DNA of 61,541 bases, taken from Lentisphaeraceae bacterium. Lineage in GTDB: Bacteria; Verrucomicrobiota; Lentisphaeria; Lentisphaerales; Lentisphaeraceae. This document shows positions 1 to 8,955 of the stretch, piece by piece (position 1 is the first letter of the stretch; each line of letters starts with the position of its first letter). The position numbers and the translations under genes are program-made. The notes beneath the pieces were generated by a model. That model was given only the letters and a program-made list of their open reading frames with translations. It was not told the origin of the DNA and ran no database searches. The stretch is taken from contig JAJPOQ010000119.1 of assembly GCA_021232515.1 (NCBI GenBank), positions 1 to 61,541 on the forward strand, written 5' to 3'.

Positions 1-394
1 TATCGTTGTTCTTGACTCGAGACACGCCATTTTTAAAGTTATAAGCATTTTCATATTCACAAGGGATGACTTCTTTACCTTTGCCATTTATAAAGCCGAC
101 TTTCTTTTCGAAAACAACTCTAGACTTACCTTCGACGAAAGGACCAATAGAGTCGTAGAGACAGTGGACGATATATTTTCCTTTAGAATTGATTATGCCC
201 CATTTGCCATTTGATTTAACTTTGGCAATTCTGTCTGAGTAAGTATGAATATCTGAAAATATGGCGGCAGTTAGAGCTTTACCGTTTTCGTCATTTAGAC
301 CATAAAGTTGGCTTGAGTTGTCTTGGTAGAATTCCGCAGGCAGGGAAAGGCTAGTGCAAAAAATGATGATGCTGTATAGAAGAGGGTGTTTCAT
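1..394 (-). CDS. Secreted WG-repeat protein (partial, C-terminus off the left edge)
   Basis: An open frame runs leftward from an ATG at 394 to the window edge without a stop. The first ~20 residues are a typical signal peptide (MKHPLLYSIIIFCTSLSLPA) and AAGGA lies upstream of the ATG. The mature part shows WG/KWGR-type repeats: 'NGKWGIINSKGKYIV' followed by 'VGFINGKGKEVIP', each with the G-x-I/F-x-x-x-G-K pattern. WG-repeat proteins are usually exported, structural or binding beta-rich proteins with no assigned reaction. The role here is unknown. At least 131 codons are present; the total length cannot be judged. Confidence 0.75.
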   Translation of the reverse strand, partial: MKHPLLYSIIIFCTSLSLPAEFYQDNSSQLYGLNDENGKALTAAIFSDIHTYSDRIAKVKSNGKWGIINSKGKYIVHCLYDSIGPFVEGKSRVVFEKKVGFINGKGKEVIPCEYENAYNFKNGVSRVKNND

Positions 395-495
395 TTTTAT
401 TATTATCCTTAGGGTTGTGCCTTAAGTAATAATAATGATGGAATAGTTTTAATTCCAATGAATTGAAGATAATTCGGGCCGAAAGCCCGAATAAA

Positions 496-873
496 TTAAG
501 ACGTGTGTTTTTTCTCAACGGTCTCGAGCATATCCTCAAGATACTCCATGATTTTCTTGCGTCGTCTAGGATGCAAATTGTTAAGTTTAACAGACAAGCG
601 TCGAACTTTGATGGGTAGAGACTTTATTTCCAACTTTTTTTGTTTTTCTTTCAAAACCTTTTGTGGAAGTCTATAATCCTCGTAAGAAATACCAGCTTCT
701 TCTGCTAATTTAAAAAACCTCTTTGCTTTAGTATCCGAAGGAACTCTTCGACCATTTAACCAGTTTGACACAGACTGTTGTGTCGTACCGATACTTTTGC
801 CGAGCTCTCTTTGGGTTAGAACTAGTGCCTCAGAAATGTCACTTATGAGACGTGGCCAGTCCAAGTCATGCAT
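496..873 (-). CDS. Xre/HTH_3-type DNA-binding regulator
   Basis: 125 residues. The N-terminal ~60 residues form a helix-turn-helix of the Cro/C1 (HTH_3) class, seen in 'QRELGKSIGTTQQSVSNWLNGRRVPS', the classical Q-x-x-S/V-S-x-W-x-x-G-x-R recognition helix. The C-terminal half is basic and lysine/arginine rich (RRLSVKLNN, HPRRRKKIMEYLEDML) without a recognisable sensor domain. GAGGTGAT sits just before the ATG. It stands alone between the WG-repeat gene and the 3' end of the sucA operon, so its target is not evident. A stand-alone repressor or an orphan antitoxin-like regulator are both possible, but no toxin gene is adjacent. Confidence 0.85.
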   Translation of the reverse strand: MHDLDWPRLISDISEALVLTQRELGKSIGTTQQSVSNWLNGRRVPSDTKAKRFFKLAEEAGISYEDYRLPQKVLKEKQKKLEIKSLPIKVRRLSVKLNNLHPRRRKKIMEYLEDMLETVEKKHTS

Positions 874-1033
874 ATCATCACCTCGTGTAAATATTTTCTC
901 CTCAGAGTATATAATACATTATGGATCAAGGTGATAAAAGAAAAAACGGAAATAAGTCACATTTTAAGCGTAAAATTTTGTAAAATGACTTCAAAATTAA
1001 GATCGTATTTGTGAAATGTGAAGCATTCGGGCA

Positions 1034-1058
1034 TAAAAAAAGCCCCAAAAAGGGGCTT
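1034..1058 (-). terminator. Intrinsic terminator of the sucA-sucB-lpd operon
   Basis: A perfect 7-bp stem (AAGCCCC at 1040-1046, GGGGCTT at 1052-1058) with a 5-nt loop is followed on the minus strand by a T-run (complement of the A-run at 1035-1041). It lies 26 nt past the lpd stop codon. Confidence 0.9.
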
Positions 1059-1083
1059 GTGAAAAGTATAACTAAAGCAGCTT

Positions 1084-2487
1084 CTAGATGTGAATCGCTC
1101 TGTCAGCAGTAGCCATAAGTGAAGCTTCTTTAAAGGCTTCAGTAAAAGTTGGGTGGGCGTGAACAATTGTAGCGATGTCCTCGGCAGAAGCTTTGTACTC
1201 CATAGCCACAACAGCTTCACTAATCATGTCTGAACAACGTGGTCCGATCATGTGTACACCAAGGATCTCGTCAGTTTCAGGATCAGCTAAAACTTTCACA
1301 AAACCTTCCGTTTCTTCGGCTGCACGTGCACGTCCACTAGCTTTAAATGGGAACTTACCCACTTTATATTCTTTGCCAGCTTCCTTGAGGTCTTGCTCAC
1401 TTTTACCTACACTAGCCACTTCAGGCCACGTATAGACAACGCCTGGAATAGTATTGTAGTTTACGTGAGGGATCTCTTCAGCTATATGTTCTACAGCGAA
1501 AACGCCTTCTTCTTCAGCTTTGTGAGCTAACATCATGCCGCCGATAACATCGCCAATAGCGTAGATGTTGTCGCTAGCAGTTTGTAGATGATCATTAACT
1601 TTGATGAAACCACGTTCGTCTAGTTCCACACCAGCAGCTTCAGCATTTAGGCTATCTGTATAAGGACGACGGCCAACACAAACGAGGGCGTGGTCGCCAG
1701 TGAAAGTAACAACTTCACCTTTCTTATTTTCAGCTTCAACGGTGATTTTATTACGAGAAACTTTAGCACCAGTCACTTTAGTTTTGAGATGGAACTCAAA
1801 GTTAGACTTCTTAAGTGAGCGTTGAAGAGTCTTGCCAAGTTCAGCATCCATCGGAGGAAGGATTCTGTCCATGAATTCAATGACAGTTACTTTTGTTCCA
1901 AGTCGACCGTAAACTGAACCAAGCTCAAGACCAATAACACCACCGCCAATGACGATAAGTTCTTTTGGAATCTTCTCTAGTTTTAGAGCGTCAGTAGAAG
2001 AGATAACGTGCTTGCCATCATACTTAAGGAATGGTAGCTCAGTTGGCTTAGAACCTGTAGCAATGATAAAGTTCGTTGCTTTATAAGTTTCTTTTTTGCC
2101 GTTGTTGTCTACTTCGATGCTGTTTTTATCAAGGAAAGAAGCATGACCAGTGATTTTGGTGATGTTGTTCTTTTTAAATAGGTAGTCGATGCCGGCTACT
2201 GTATTTGAAATAACATCTTCTTTTCTTTTAAGCATCTTGCCAAAGTCAACTTTCACTTTACCTGTTTCGATACCGTGAACTTCAAACTTCTCAATTGCTT
2301 GATGGTATAGCTCAGATGAGTCAAGAAGTGCTTTAGATGGAATACAGCCAACATTTAAACAAGTACCACCAAGGTTGTCGTACTTGTTGACTACTGCGAC
2401 TTTCATTCCAAGCTGTGCAGCACGGATGCCAGCGACATAACCACCAGGGCCAGCGCCGATTACAATAAGGTCGAACTCTTGTGACAT
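1084..2487 (-). CDS. lpd: Dihydrolipoyl dehydrogenase (E3)
   Basis: 467 residues, normal E3 length. It reoxidises dihydrolipoamide on E2 and passes electrons through a redox disulfide and FAD to NAD+. Seen: N-terminal FAD Rossmann motif GAGPGG; the redox pair in GGTCLNVGCIPSK (C-x4-C); a second Rossmann motif GGGVIGLELG; the FAD-binding 'AIGDV' segment; and the C-terminal catalytic H-x4-E in 'HAHPTFTEAF'. The ATG follows the sucB stop by one nucleotide, so this is the operon's third gene and should serve the 2-oxoglutarate complex. It may be shared with pyruvate dehydrogenase. The related protein at 52781-54178 lacks the second cysteine and is a transhydrogenase instead. Confidence 0.96.
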   Translation of the reverse strand: MSQEFDLIVIGAGPGGYVAGIRAAQLGMKVAVVNKYDNLGGTCLNVGCIPSKALLDSSELYHQAIEKFEVHGIETGKVKVDFGKMLKRKEDVISNTVAGIDYLFKKNNITKITGHASFLDKNSIEVDNNGKKETYKATNFIIATGSKPTELPFLKYDGKHVISSTDALKLEKIPKELIVIGGGVIGLELGSVYGRLGTKVTVIEFMDRILPPMDAELGKTLQRSLKKSNFEFHLKTKVTGAKVSRNKITVEAENKKGEVVTFTGDHALVCVGRRPYTDSLNAEAAGVELDERGFIKVNDHLQTASDNIYAIGDVIGGMMLAHKAEEEGVFAVEHIAEEIPHVNYNTIPGVVYTWPEVASVGKSEQDLKEAGKEYKVGKFPFKASGRARAAEETEGFVKVLADPETDEILGVHMIGPRCSDMISEAVVAMEYKASAEDIATIVHAHPTFTEAFKEASLMATADRAIHI

Positions 2488-2488
2488 C

Positions 2489-3751
2489 TTACAGCTCCAG
2501 AAGCATGCGAGTTGGATCTTCTAGACCTTCCTTGATTTTAACAAGGAATCTTACCGCGTCAGAACCGTCAATAATTCTGTGATCGTAACTAACAGCTAAG
2601 TACATGATTGGACGTACGACGATTTCACCGTTAACAACAACTGGGCGTTGAACGATGTTGTGCATACCAAGAATCGCACTTTGAGGGCGATTTAAGATAG
2701 GCGTAGAAAGCATAGAGCCGAAAGTACCACCGTTAGTGATAGTAAATGTACCACCAGTCATGTCGTCTGGAGTTAGGTCGGCGTTTCTTCCTTTGATTGC
2801 TAGCTCGATGATTTTAGATTCGATCTGAGCAAAAGACATGTCTTGTAAGTCGCGGATAACCGGAACAACAAGGCCTTTAGGAGTAGAAACAGCGATACCT
2901 AGATCAACGTAGTCATGATAAACGATGTTTGTACCGTCTACCTGAGCATTCATGATTGGGTATTCTTTAAGTGCTTGGGAAGCAGCTTTAGCGAAGAATG
3001 ACATGAAACCTAGGTTTACGTCGTACTTGCCTTTGAATTTTTCTTTGTACTGTTTACGAAGATCCATGATAGCACTCATGTCAACTTCATTGAAAGTAGT
3101 CAGGATTGCAGCAGTTTTTTGTGCTTCAACAAGTCTTTCAGCAACAGTTTTACGAAGACGACTCATGCGCTCTACACGCTGATTGCGCTCGCCAGCAACT
3201 ACTGGAGCAGCTTCTACAACCGGAGCAGACTTAACTGGAGTCGGTGCCGGAGGAACTGGTTTAGTGTGCTTGTTTTGAGAGACAGCAGCAAGAAGGGCGA
3301 GAACATCACCTTTAGTGATACGACCATCTTTGCCAGTAGCAGGGATGTCCTGAACAGAAAGACCGTTTTCAAGGATTAGCTTTTTAGCAGCAGGAGAAGG
3401 GATCTTCTCATTCATAACAGCACTGCCAGTTTCAGCAGTAGCTGGTGCCGGAGTAGCAGGAGCGTCAGTAGCAGCAGGAGCTGCTTCTTTTGCAGGAGCT
3501 GGGCTTTCGCCAGCAGCAGCGGTATCAATCTTAGCGATAACATCGCCAACTTGAACAGTTTCGCCTTCTTCAACTAAGATCTGAAGTTTACCAGCTTGTT
3601 CAGCAGCCATCTGCATAGAAGCTTTATCAGTTTCTAGTTCAACTACAGCTTCATCCATGGCAACAATGTCACCATCCTCTTTCATCCATGCAGCGATATC
3701 AGCTTCTGTTACTGACTCGCCTGCTTTTGGTACGACTATGTCGATTATCAT
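2489..3751 (-). CDS. sucB: Dihydrolipoamide succinyltransferase (E2 of 2-oxoglutarate dehydrogenase)
   Basis: 420 residues. Domain order: one lipoyl domain (about 1-78) with the lipoylated Lys43 in E-T-D-K-A; an Ala/Pro-rich linker; a peripheral subunit-binding domain (about 112-150, '[14 protein letters not shown]' and '[15 protein letters not shown]'); a second Ala/Pro linker; and the acyltransferase core ending in '[15 protein letters not shown]', which holds the H-x-x-x-D-G active site. It transfers succinyl groups to CoA. Its position between sucA and lpd decides for succinyl rather than acetyl specificity. It starts 17 nt after the sucA stop with AGAG upstream. Confidence 0.95.
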   Translation of the reverse strand: MIIDIVVPKAGESVTEADIAAWMKEDGDIVAMDEAVVELETDKASMQMAAEQAGKLQILVEEGETVQVGDVIAKIDTAAAGESPAPAKEAAPAATDAPATPAPATAETGSAVMNEKIPSPAAKKLILENGLSVQDIPATGKDGRITKGDVLALLAAVSQNKHTKPVPPAPTPVKSAPVVEAAPVVAGERNQRVERMSRLRKTVAERLVEAQKTAAILTTFNEVDMSAIMDLRKQYKEKFKGKYDVNLGFMSFFAKAASQALKEYPIMNAQVDGTNIVYHDYVDLGIAVSTPKGLVVPVIRDLQDMSFAQIESKIIELAIKGRNADLTPDDMTGGTFTITNGGTFGSMLSTPILNRPQSAILGMHNIVQRPVVVNGEIVVRPIMYLAVSYDHRIIDGSDAVRFLVKIKEGLEDPTRMLLEL

Positions 3752-3768
3752 TGCTTATCTCTGACTTA

Positions 3769-6522
3769 TTACTTGATTTTTTTAGGGCTAATACCATTGA
3801 AGGCACGATTCAAAATATCTTCTTGATACTTAAGTTCCATCTTCATGCTACCATGAGCTGGGCTAGCACTTTTCTTTCTGGAAACAAAGTTAATGTCGCG
3901 GCGAACTACATCGAGTCTTGCTCTCATGTAGTACCAACCACCCATATTTTGTGGTTCTTCCTGTACCCATGTCCACTCTTTGACGTCGCCATACTTTTTA
4001 GCAAGCTCTTTGTCTTGAAGTTTAGGTGTTGGGTAGAACTGCTCGATTCTGACGATTGCGACGTTGTCGAAACCTTCTTTTTCTTTCTTTTCGAGTAGCT
4101 CGTAGTAAATTTTACCAGAACAAAGAAGCACTCTGTCGATCTTCGATGCGTCTTTTACTGCCGGATCATCAATAGTTTCTTTGAAACCACCTTTATTAAG
4201 TTCACTTACTTTAGATCGAACTCTTGGGTGTCTAAGAAGACTCTTAGGACTCATGATGATCATCGGTATACGGTACTTAACATTTATCTGTCTTCTCATA
4301 AGGTGGAAGAAGTTTGCCGGAGTCGTAGGGTTGGCAACAATCATGTTGTTTTCAGCAGCTAAGCTAAGAACACGTTCTAGTTTACCACTTGAGTGCTCAG
4401 GTCCTTGGCCCTCATAGCCGTGAGGCAGTAAACAAACAAGTCCACTACATCTTTGCCACTTGGACTCAGCAGAGCTGATGAACTGGTCAAAGATAATTTG
4501 AGCGCCATTGGCGAAGTCACCAAACTGCGCTTCCCAGATAGTCAGGCCATTTGGAGTTGCCATGGAGTAACCATACTCAAAACCAAGAACGCCATATTCA
4601 GAAAGGTGAGAGTTGTATACTTGATACTTCTCTTGATTCTCTGGATCGATGTGATTTAAAGAAACATGTTCGTTTTCTTGTTTTGCATCGATTAAAACTG
4701 AGTGTCTGTGGGAGAATGTACCACGACGACTGTCTTGGCCACTTAGACGTACTGGGTGTCCTTCTTGAAGAAGTGTACCGTAAGCAAGTAGCTCAGCTAG
4801 TCCCCAATCGACTTCTTTTTTATCGAAGTAGTCTTTGTGTCTGTTAGTAATTAAACGACGCATTTTAGGAAGAATGTTGAAGTCATTTGGTATGCTAGAT
4901 AGCGCATTTGCGACTTTATCTAACTCAGCTTTTTTAACGCCAGTAGATGGCGACTTCTCAAAATCTTCTTGTGTCGAGCTTCTGTAACCTTCCCAGATAC
5001 GACCGAGATAGTTAACGTCTAAATTCTTTTCTTCATCTTCTCGAGCTGACTGAAGACACTTCTGCAGGTGATCGTTGAAAGAGACTTTTAAATCGTCGTA
5101 CTCTTTCTGCGTAACAGCAGTTTCAGCGATGAGTTTATGAGAGTAGATGTCCAGAACACTCTTATGCTTGTTGATTGCATCGTAGAGAATTGGTTGAGTG
5201 AATTTCGGCTCATCACCTTCGTTGTGACCGTAGCGTCTGTAACCGAGTATATCGATGTAGACGTCAACACCAAACTTTTGTCTAAGTTCAATTGCCATCT
5301 GGCAAACGTGAACTACAGCTTCCGGGTCATCTGCATTTACGTGGAAGACTGGACAGTCTAGAACTTTTGCTATGTCAGTACAATAAAGACTTGAACGAGA
5401 CTCTCTGTAGTTGGCAGTAAAACCAACTTGGTTATTTAGAACGACATGGATTATACCACCAGTTGAGTAGCCGTCGAGTTTTGCCATATTCGCTATTTCG
5501 TAAACGATGCCCTGACCGGCAATAGCAGCATCGCCGTGAACAAGAATAGGTACGATTTTGCTATGATCTTCGTCGTAAAGTCTTTCCCACTTAGCTCGGC
5601 AGCCACCAAGAACAACTGGGTCAACAGCTTCAAGGTGAGATGGGTTTGGAGCTAGAGATAAGTGAAGAGGGTGACCGTCAGAAGTTACAACGTCAGCTGA
5701 GTTACCCATGTGGTACTTAACGTCACCATCACCACGGATGTCATCTGGCAATTTACCGCCTTCAAACTCAGTGAACATAGTTTTGAAGTCTTTTTCAAAT
5801 AGGTTGGCAAGAACGTTGAGGCGTCCTCTGTGAGCCATACCCATGACAAATTCTTTTGCACCCAGTCTAGCACCTTCTTCGAAAAGGGCATCTAGAGCAG
5901 GAATGACAGACTCTATACCTTCAAGAGAGAAACGTTTCTGGCCGACGTACTTGACGTGTAGAAACTTTTCAAAACCACAAGCTTGGTTAAGCTTTTGAAG
6001 AATACGAGTTTTTTGAGTGTTTGTGAACTGAGGCTTATTTGCGATGCTCTCCATTCTCTCATGCAGGTATTGTCTGATTTGAGAGTTTGGGATAGATCTG
6101 TACTCAGCTCCGATAGAACCACAGTATGTTTCTTCTAAGTGAGCGATGATGTCTTTAAGCTTTGCACGACCCATACGGATTTCACTACCGACGTCAAACT
6201 CGGTTTCAAGATCGGATTCATCTAGACCGAAGTAGTCTAAGTGAAGGTCACTTTGGTGAAAACGGCGCATTCTGATTGGGTTGGTCTTGGCGATTAAATG
6301 ACCACGACCTCTGTATGCGTTGATTAGTTTCATAACACGGACTTGTTTGTCAGTGTAGGAAACCTCGGTGTCACTAACTATGCTATTTGCATCTGCGTAG
6401 TTGTAACCTTCGAAAAATTGTTGCCACTTTACATCGACAGAATTAGGATCTTCTTTGTACTTGCCAAAGAGAAGTTCGATGTAGGCCGGATTAGCATTTG
6501 AAATGTATGATGGGGTGTTCAT
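3769..6522 (-). CDS. sucA: 2-oxoglutarate dehydrogenase E1, thiamine-diphosphate dependent
   Basis: 917 residues, close to the family norm (~930). Catalyses decarboxylation of 2-oxoglutarate and reductive succinylation of the E2 lipoyl group in the TCA cycle. Seen: N-terminal E2-binding segment with 'NPAYIELLFGKYKEDP' and 'WQQFFEGY'; 'GMAHRGRLNVL'; the ThDP/Mg region beginning 'GDAAIAGQGIVYE'; 'NNQVGFT'; 'YRRYGHNEGDEP'; and the transketolase-type C-terminal half with 'HGYEGQGPEHSS'. First gene of sucA-sucB-lpd. No strong Shine-Dalgarno is visible at the ATG. The 227-nt gap to the divergent moeA gene should carry both promoters, but I could not pick a convincing pair. Confidence 0.96.
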   Translation of the reverse strand: MNTPSYISNANPAYIELLFGKYKEDPNSVDVKWQQFFEGYNYADANSIVSDTEVSYTDKQVRVMKLINAYRGRGHLIAKTNPIRMRRFHQSDLHLDYFGLDESDLETEFDVGSEIRMGRAKLKDIIAHLEETYCGSIGAEYRSIPNSQIRQYLHERMESIANKPQFTNTQKTRILQKLNQACGFEKFLHVKYVGQKRFSLEGIESVIPALDALFEEGARLGAKEFVMGMAHRGRLNVLANLFEKDFKTMFTEFEGGKLPDDIRGDGDVKYHMGNSADVVTSDGHPLHLSLAPNPSHLEAVDPVVLGGCRAKWERLYDEDHSKIVPILVHGDAAIAGQGIVYEIANMAKLDGYSTGGIIHVVLNNQVGFTANYRESRSSLYCTDIAKVLDCPVFHVNADDPEAVVHVCQMAIELRQKFGVDVYIDILGYRRYGHNEGDEPKFTQPILYDAINKHKSVLDIYSHKLIAETAVTQKEYDDLKVSFNDHLQKCLQSAREDEEKNLDVNYLGRIWEGYRSSTQEDFEKSPSTGVKKAELDKVANALSSIPNDFNILPKMRRLITNRHKDYFDKKEVDWGLAELLAYGTLLQEGHPVRLSGQDSRRGTFSHRHSVLIDAKQENEHVSLNHIDPENQEKYQVYNSHLSEYGVLGFEYGYSMATPNGLTIWEAQFGDFANGAQIIFDQFISSAESKWQRCSGLVCLLPHGYEGQGPEHSSGKLERVLSLAAENNMIVANPTTPANFFHLMRRQINVKYRIPMIIMSPKSLLRHPRVRSKVSELNKGGFKETIDDPAVKDASKIDRVLLCSGKIYYELLEKKEKEGFDNVAIVRIEQFYPTPKLQDKELAKKYGDVKEWTWVQEEPQNMGGWYYMRARLDVVRRDINFVSRKKSASPAHGSMKMELKYQEDILNRAFNGISPKKIK

Positions 6523-6749
6523 TTGTTAAAGCCAGTTTTTTTATGCATCGCTCTATTATAAATAAATTTCAGTTTAAAAAGTTTACTTTTGCAGTAGCGT
6601 TTTACAATGCATAACCAAGGAAGAAATGATAGGTTTAGCCTATTTATGACTTTGTATTTCACAATAATCTTTCTAGAATGGGCTGGTAGTATAAAGTTAC
6701 GGCCTTTTTAAAAGATTGTTTATTAGAGAATTTTCGTTCGGAGTTAATC

Positions 6750-7961
6750 ATGGTTTCTGTTGAAGAAGCAGAAAAATTCATTTTGGAAAATGTTGGTAGT
6801 TCTACTATACAGACCATTCCAGTTTTAGAGGCAGCAGGCTGTGTCTTAGCAGAAGAGATAAGCGCTGAAAGAGACTATCCTCCATTTGATAGAGTTACGA
6901 TGGACGGCATCGGTATATTGGCCGCTGACTATGCTAGTGGTGTTCGCGAATTTAAGATTGCAGGTACGGTTGGCGCTGGCGATGAGCCTATGGAATTGCC
7001 TTCTAGACAGACTTGTCTTGAGGTTATGACTGGAGCTGTTTGCCCTCCAGGAGTCGACTGTATTATCCCTGTGGAAATGCTCAAGGTTGTGAATGGCACT
7101 GCGACAATTGTAGAGGAAAGTCCTCAAATAAAAGCAGCATGGAATATTCATCCTCAAGGAAGTGATTGCCCTGCAGGTACGGTTCTTTTGAAACCCGGTC
7201 AATTGCTCGATTCCAGTTCCATTGCAGTCGCTGCATCTGAAGGCGCCTTTAATATAAAGGTAGCAAAACCGGCTAAAATTGCGGTCATATCTAGTGGTAA
7301 TGAATTGGTAGCTCTAGATGAAGTTCCCAAGCCATGGCAGATCCGTAGATCCAACAGTTATACCATAGCAGCTCAGTTAAAAGCGATGAAGCTTGGCGAT
7401 GTTTCGGTTTACCATGTGAATGATGATAAAGAAGCGTTGATCGAGAAGTTTAGACAATTGCTGGAAGACTACGATTGCTTGATCATGTCAGGTGCAGTTT
7501 CTAAAGGTAAGTTTGATTACATCCCAGAAGTTTTAGATCATTTAAATGTAGATAAGAAGTTTCACTGTGTGACTCAACGTCCAGGAAAGCCTTTTTGGTT
7601 TGGTGTCTCGGAAAATGGCAAGCCAGTGTTTGCTCTACCAGGAAATCCGGTATCTACAGTTGTTGGCTTTACTCGTTACATCATCCCAGCTCTCTGTAAA
7701 TATATAGGTAGAAACTACCAGCCACTTTCAGTGACATTAGCAGAGTCTTTTAGTTTTAAGAAAAGCCTTACTTACTTCTTGCCAGTTAAGTTATCTCAAG
7801 ATGGTCAGACTTTTGTAGCGCAGCCATCTCCGGTGAACGGTTCAGGGGATTTCTCAGCTTTGGCTCATACAGACGGTTTTGTTGAACTAGCAGCAGATGT
7901 TACAAGCTTTGAAAAAGGCTACGTAACCAATTTTTATAGCTGGAACTTACTGCATGGCTGA
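6750..7961 (+). CDS. moeA: Molybdopterin molybdenumtransferase MoeA
   Basis: 403 residues, normal length. Inserts molybdate into adenylylated molybdopterin. Seen: N-terminal 'FDRVTMDGIGI' (family S-x-M-D-G-Y/F); the domain-3 motifs 'SSGNEL', 'RRSNSYTIAAQL' and 'MSGAVSKGKFDYI'; then 'RPGKPFWFG' and 'ALPGNPVSTVVGF'. The C-terminal domain IV is present. GGAG lies before the ATG. First gene of a five-gene molybdenum cofactor operon; its 3' end overlaps moaA by 8 nt. The usual S/G-G-V-S of the MogA-like fold reads GAVS here, a mild change. Confidence 0.94.
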   Translation: MVSVEEAEKFILENVGSSTIQTIPVLEAAGCVLAEEISAERDYPPFDRVTMDGIGILAADYASGVREFKIAGTVGAGDEPMELPSRQTCLEVMTGAVCPPGVDCIIPVEMLKVVNGTATIVEESPQIKAAWNIHPQGSDCPAGTVLLKPGQLLDSSSIAVAASEGAFNIKVAKPAKIAVISSGNELVALDEVPKPWQIRRSNSYTIAAQLKAMKLGDVSVYHVNDDKEALIEKFRQLLEDYDCLIMSGAVSKGKFDYIPEVLDHLNVDKKFHCVTQRPGKPFWFGVSENGKPVFALPGNPVSTVVGFTRYIIPALCKYIGRNYQPLSVTLAESFSFKKSLTYFLPVKLSQDGQTFVAQPSPVNGSGDFSALAHTDGFVELAADVTSFEKGYVTNFYSWNLLHG

Positions 7962-8955
7962 ATTGCTAGATAGTCAGAGTCGTCCACTTCGAGACTTACG
8001 TATTTCTTTAACGGATGTATGTAACTTTCGTTGTACTTACTGTATGCCTGCAGACTATGACTATAAGTTTTTAAGCGATAAGCAAAGAATGAACCTTGAG
8101 GAAATAGATAGGTTTGTTCGTCTCTTTACTCAATTAGGTGTAGAACGTGTTCGTTTGACGGGTGGAGAGCCTTTGCTAAGACCAGATATAGTAAATATCG
8201 TAGCGGCCATATCATCTTATGATTTAAAAGATATAGCGCTTACGACAAATGGTCAGCTTTTGGCTAAGCACGCTGCTGAATTGAAAAATGCTGGTTTGCG
8301 ACGAGTGACAGTAAGCTTGGACGCCGTAGGTCCTTTAGTATTTAAAAAGATGTCTGGTGGTAGAGGTTCGTATCGCTCTGTATTAGAAGGTATAGATGAA
8401 GCTATTTCGACAGGCTTAACACCTCTTAAGGTTAATAGTGTTGTTGAGAAAGGGATGAATGAAGACCAAATCCTACCTTTAGCTGATTTAGCCTATGAAA
8501 AAGGTATAACCGTTCGCTATATAGAATTTATGGATGTTGGCAATAAAAATAACTGGCATAAAGAAGATGTCATAAGCTCAAAAGAGATACTTGAGACGAT
8601 TAGCAGCAAGTATGACGTAGAGCCCAAAGATCCGGCATTTTATGGTGAAGTTGCCAGTCACTATAACTTTAAAGAAAAAGACGGCGGTATAGGCCTTATA
8701 TCTTCAGTGACTCAACCTTTCTGCCAGAGTTGTACTCGTGGGCGATTATCTGCTGAAGGTCACCTTTATACTTGTTTATTTGCTACAGAAGGAATGGATC
8801 TTTTGACGCCTATGAGAAAAGGAGCCTCAGACGACGAGCTCCTTGAATTAATTGGTGGACTGTGGCAGAAGAGGGAAGATCGTTACTCGGAAGAGCGCTT
8901 CGACCTTAAAAATCAAAAACGCAAAAAAGTAGAGATGTTTCACATCGGAGGATAA
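7954..8955 (+). CDS. moaA: GTP 3',8-cyclase MoaA (radical SAM)
   Basis: 333 residues. First step of molybdopterin synthesis: GTP to 3',8-cyclo-GTP. Seen: N-terminal [4Fe-4S]/SAM motif at Cys23, Cys27 and Cys30 (V-C-N-F-R-C-T-Y-C-M); 'TGGEPLLR'; the second cluster cysteines in 'FCQSCTRGRLSAEGHLYTCLF'; and the essential C-terminal Gly-Gly tail. The start codon overlaps the end of moeA. The GGAGGA encoding the Gly-Gly tail also serves as the ribosome-binding site of the next gene, which begins immediately after the TAA. The partner moaC is not in this operon. Confidence 0.95.
   Translation: MAELLDSQSRPLRDLRISLTDVCNFRCTYCMPADYDYKFLSDKQRMNLEEIDRFVRLFTQLGVERVRLTGGEPLLRPDIVNIVAAISSYDLKDIALTTNGQLLAKHAAELKNAGLRRVTVSLDAVGPLVFKKMSGGRGSYRSVLEGIDEAISTGLTPLKVNSVVEKGMNEDQILPLADLAYEKGITVRYIEFMDVGNKNNWHKEDVISSKEILETISSKYDVEPKDPAFYGEVASHYNFKEKDGGIGLISSVTQPFCQSCTRGRLSAEGHLYTCLFATEGMDLLTPMRKGASDDELLELIGGLWQKREDRYSEERFDLKNQKRKKVEMFHIGG

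Noticed and set aside
3688-4098. 136-codon plus-strand open frame
   Set aside because: Antisense shadow of the sucA 3' end and sucB start; composition is typical of a reverse frame and there is no ribosome site.
6523-6749. Molybdenum-cofactor riboswitch upstream of moeA
   Set aside because: I looked for a structured leader but could not recognise the motif; the gap mainly holds AT-rich divergent promoter sequence.
6846-7202. 118-codon minus-strand open frame
   Set aside because: Shadow of moeA, which is well supported by family motifs.
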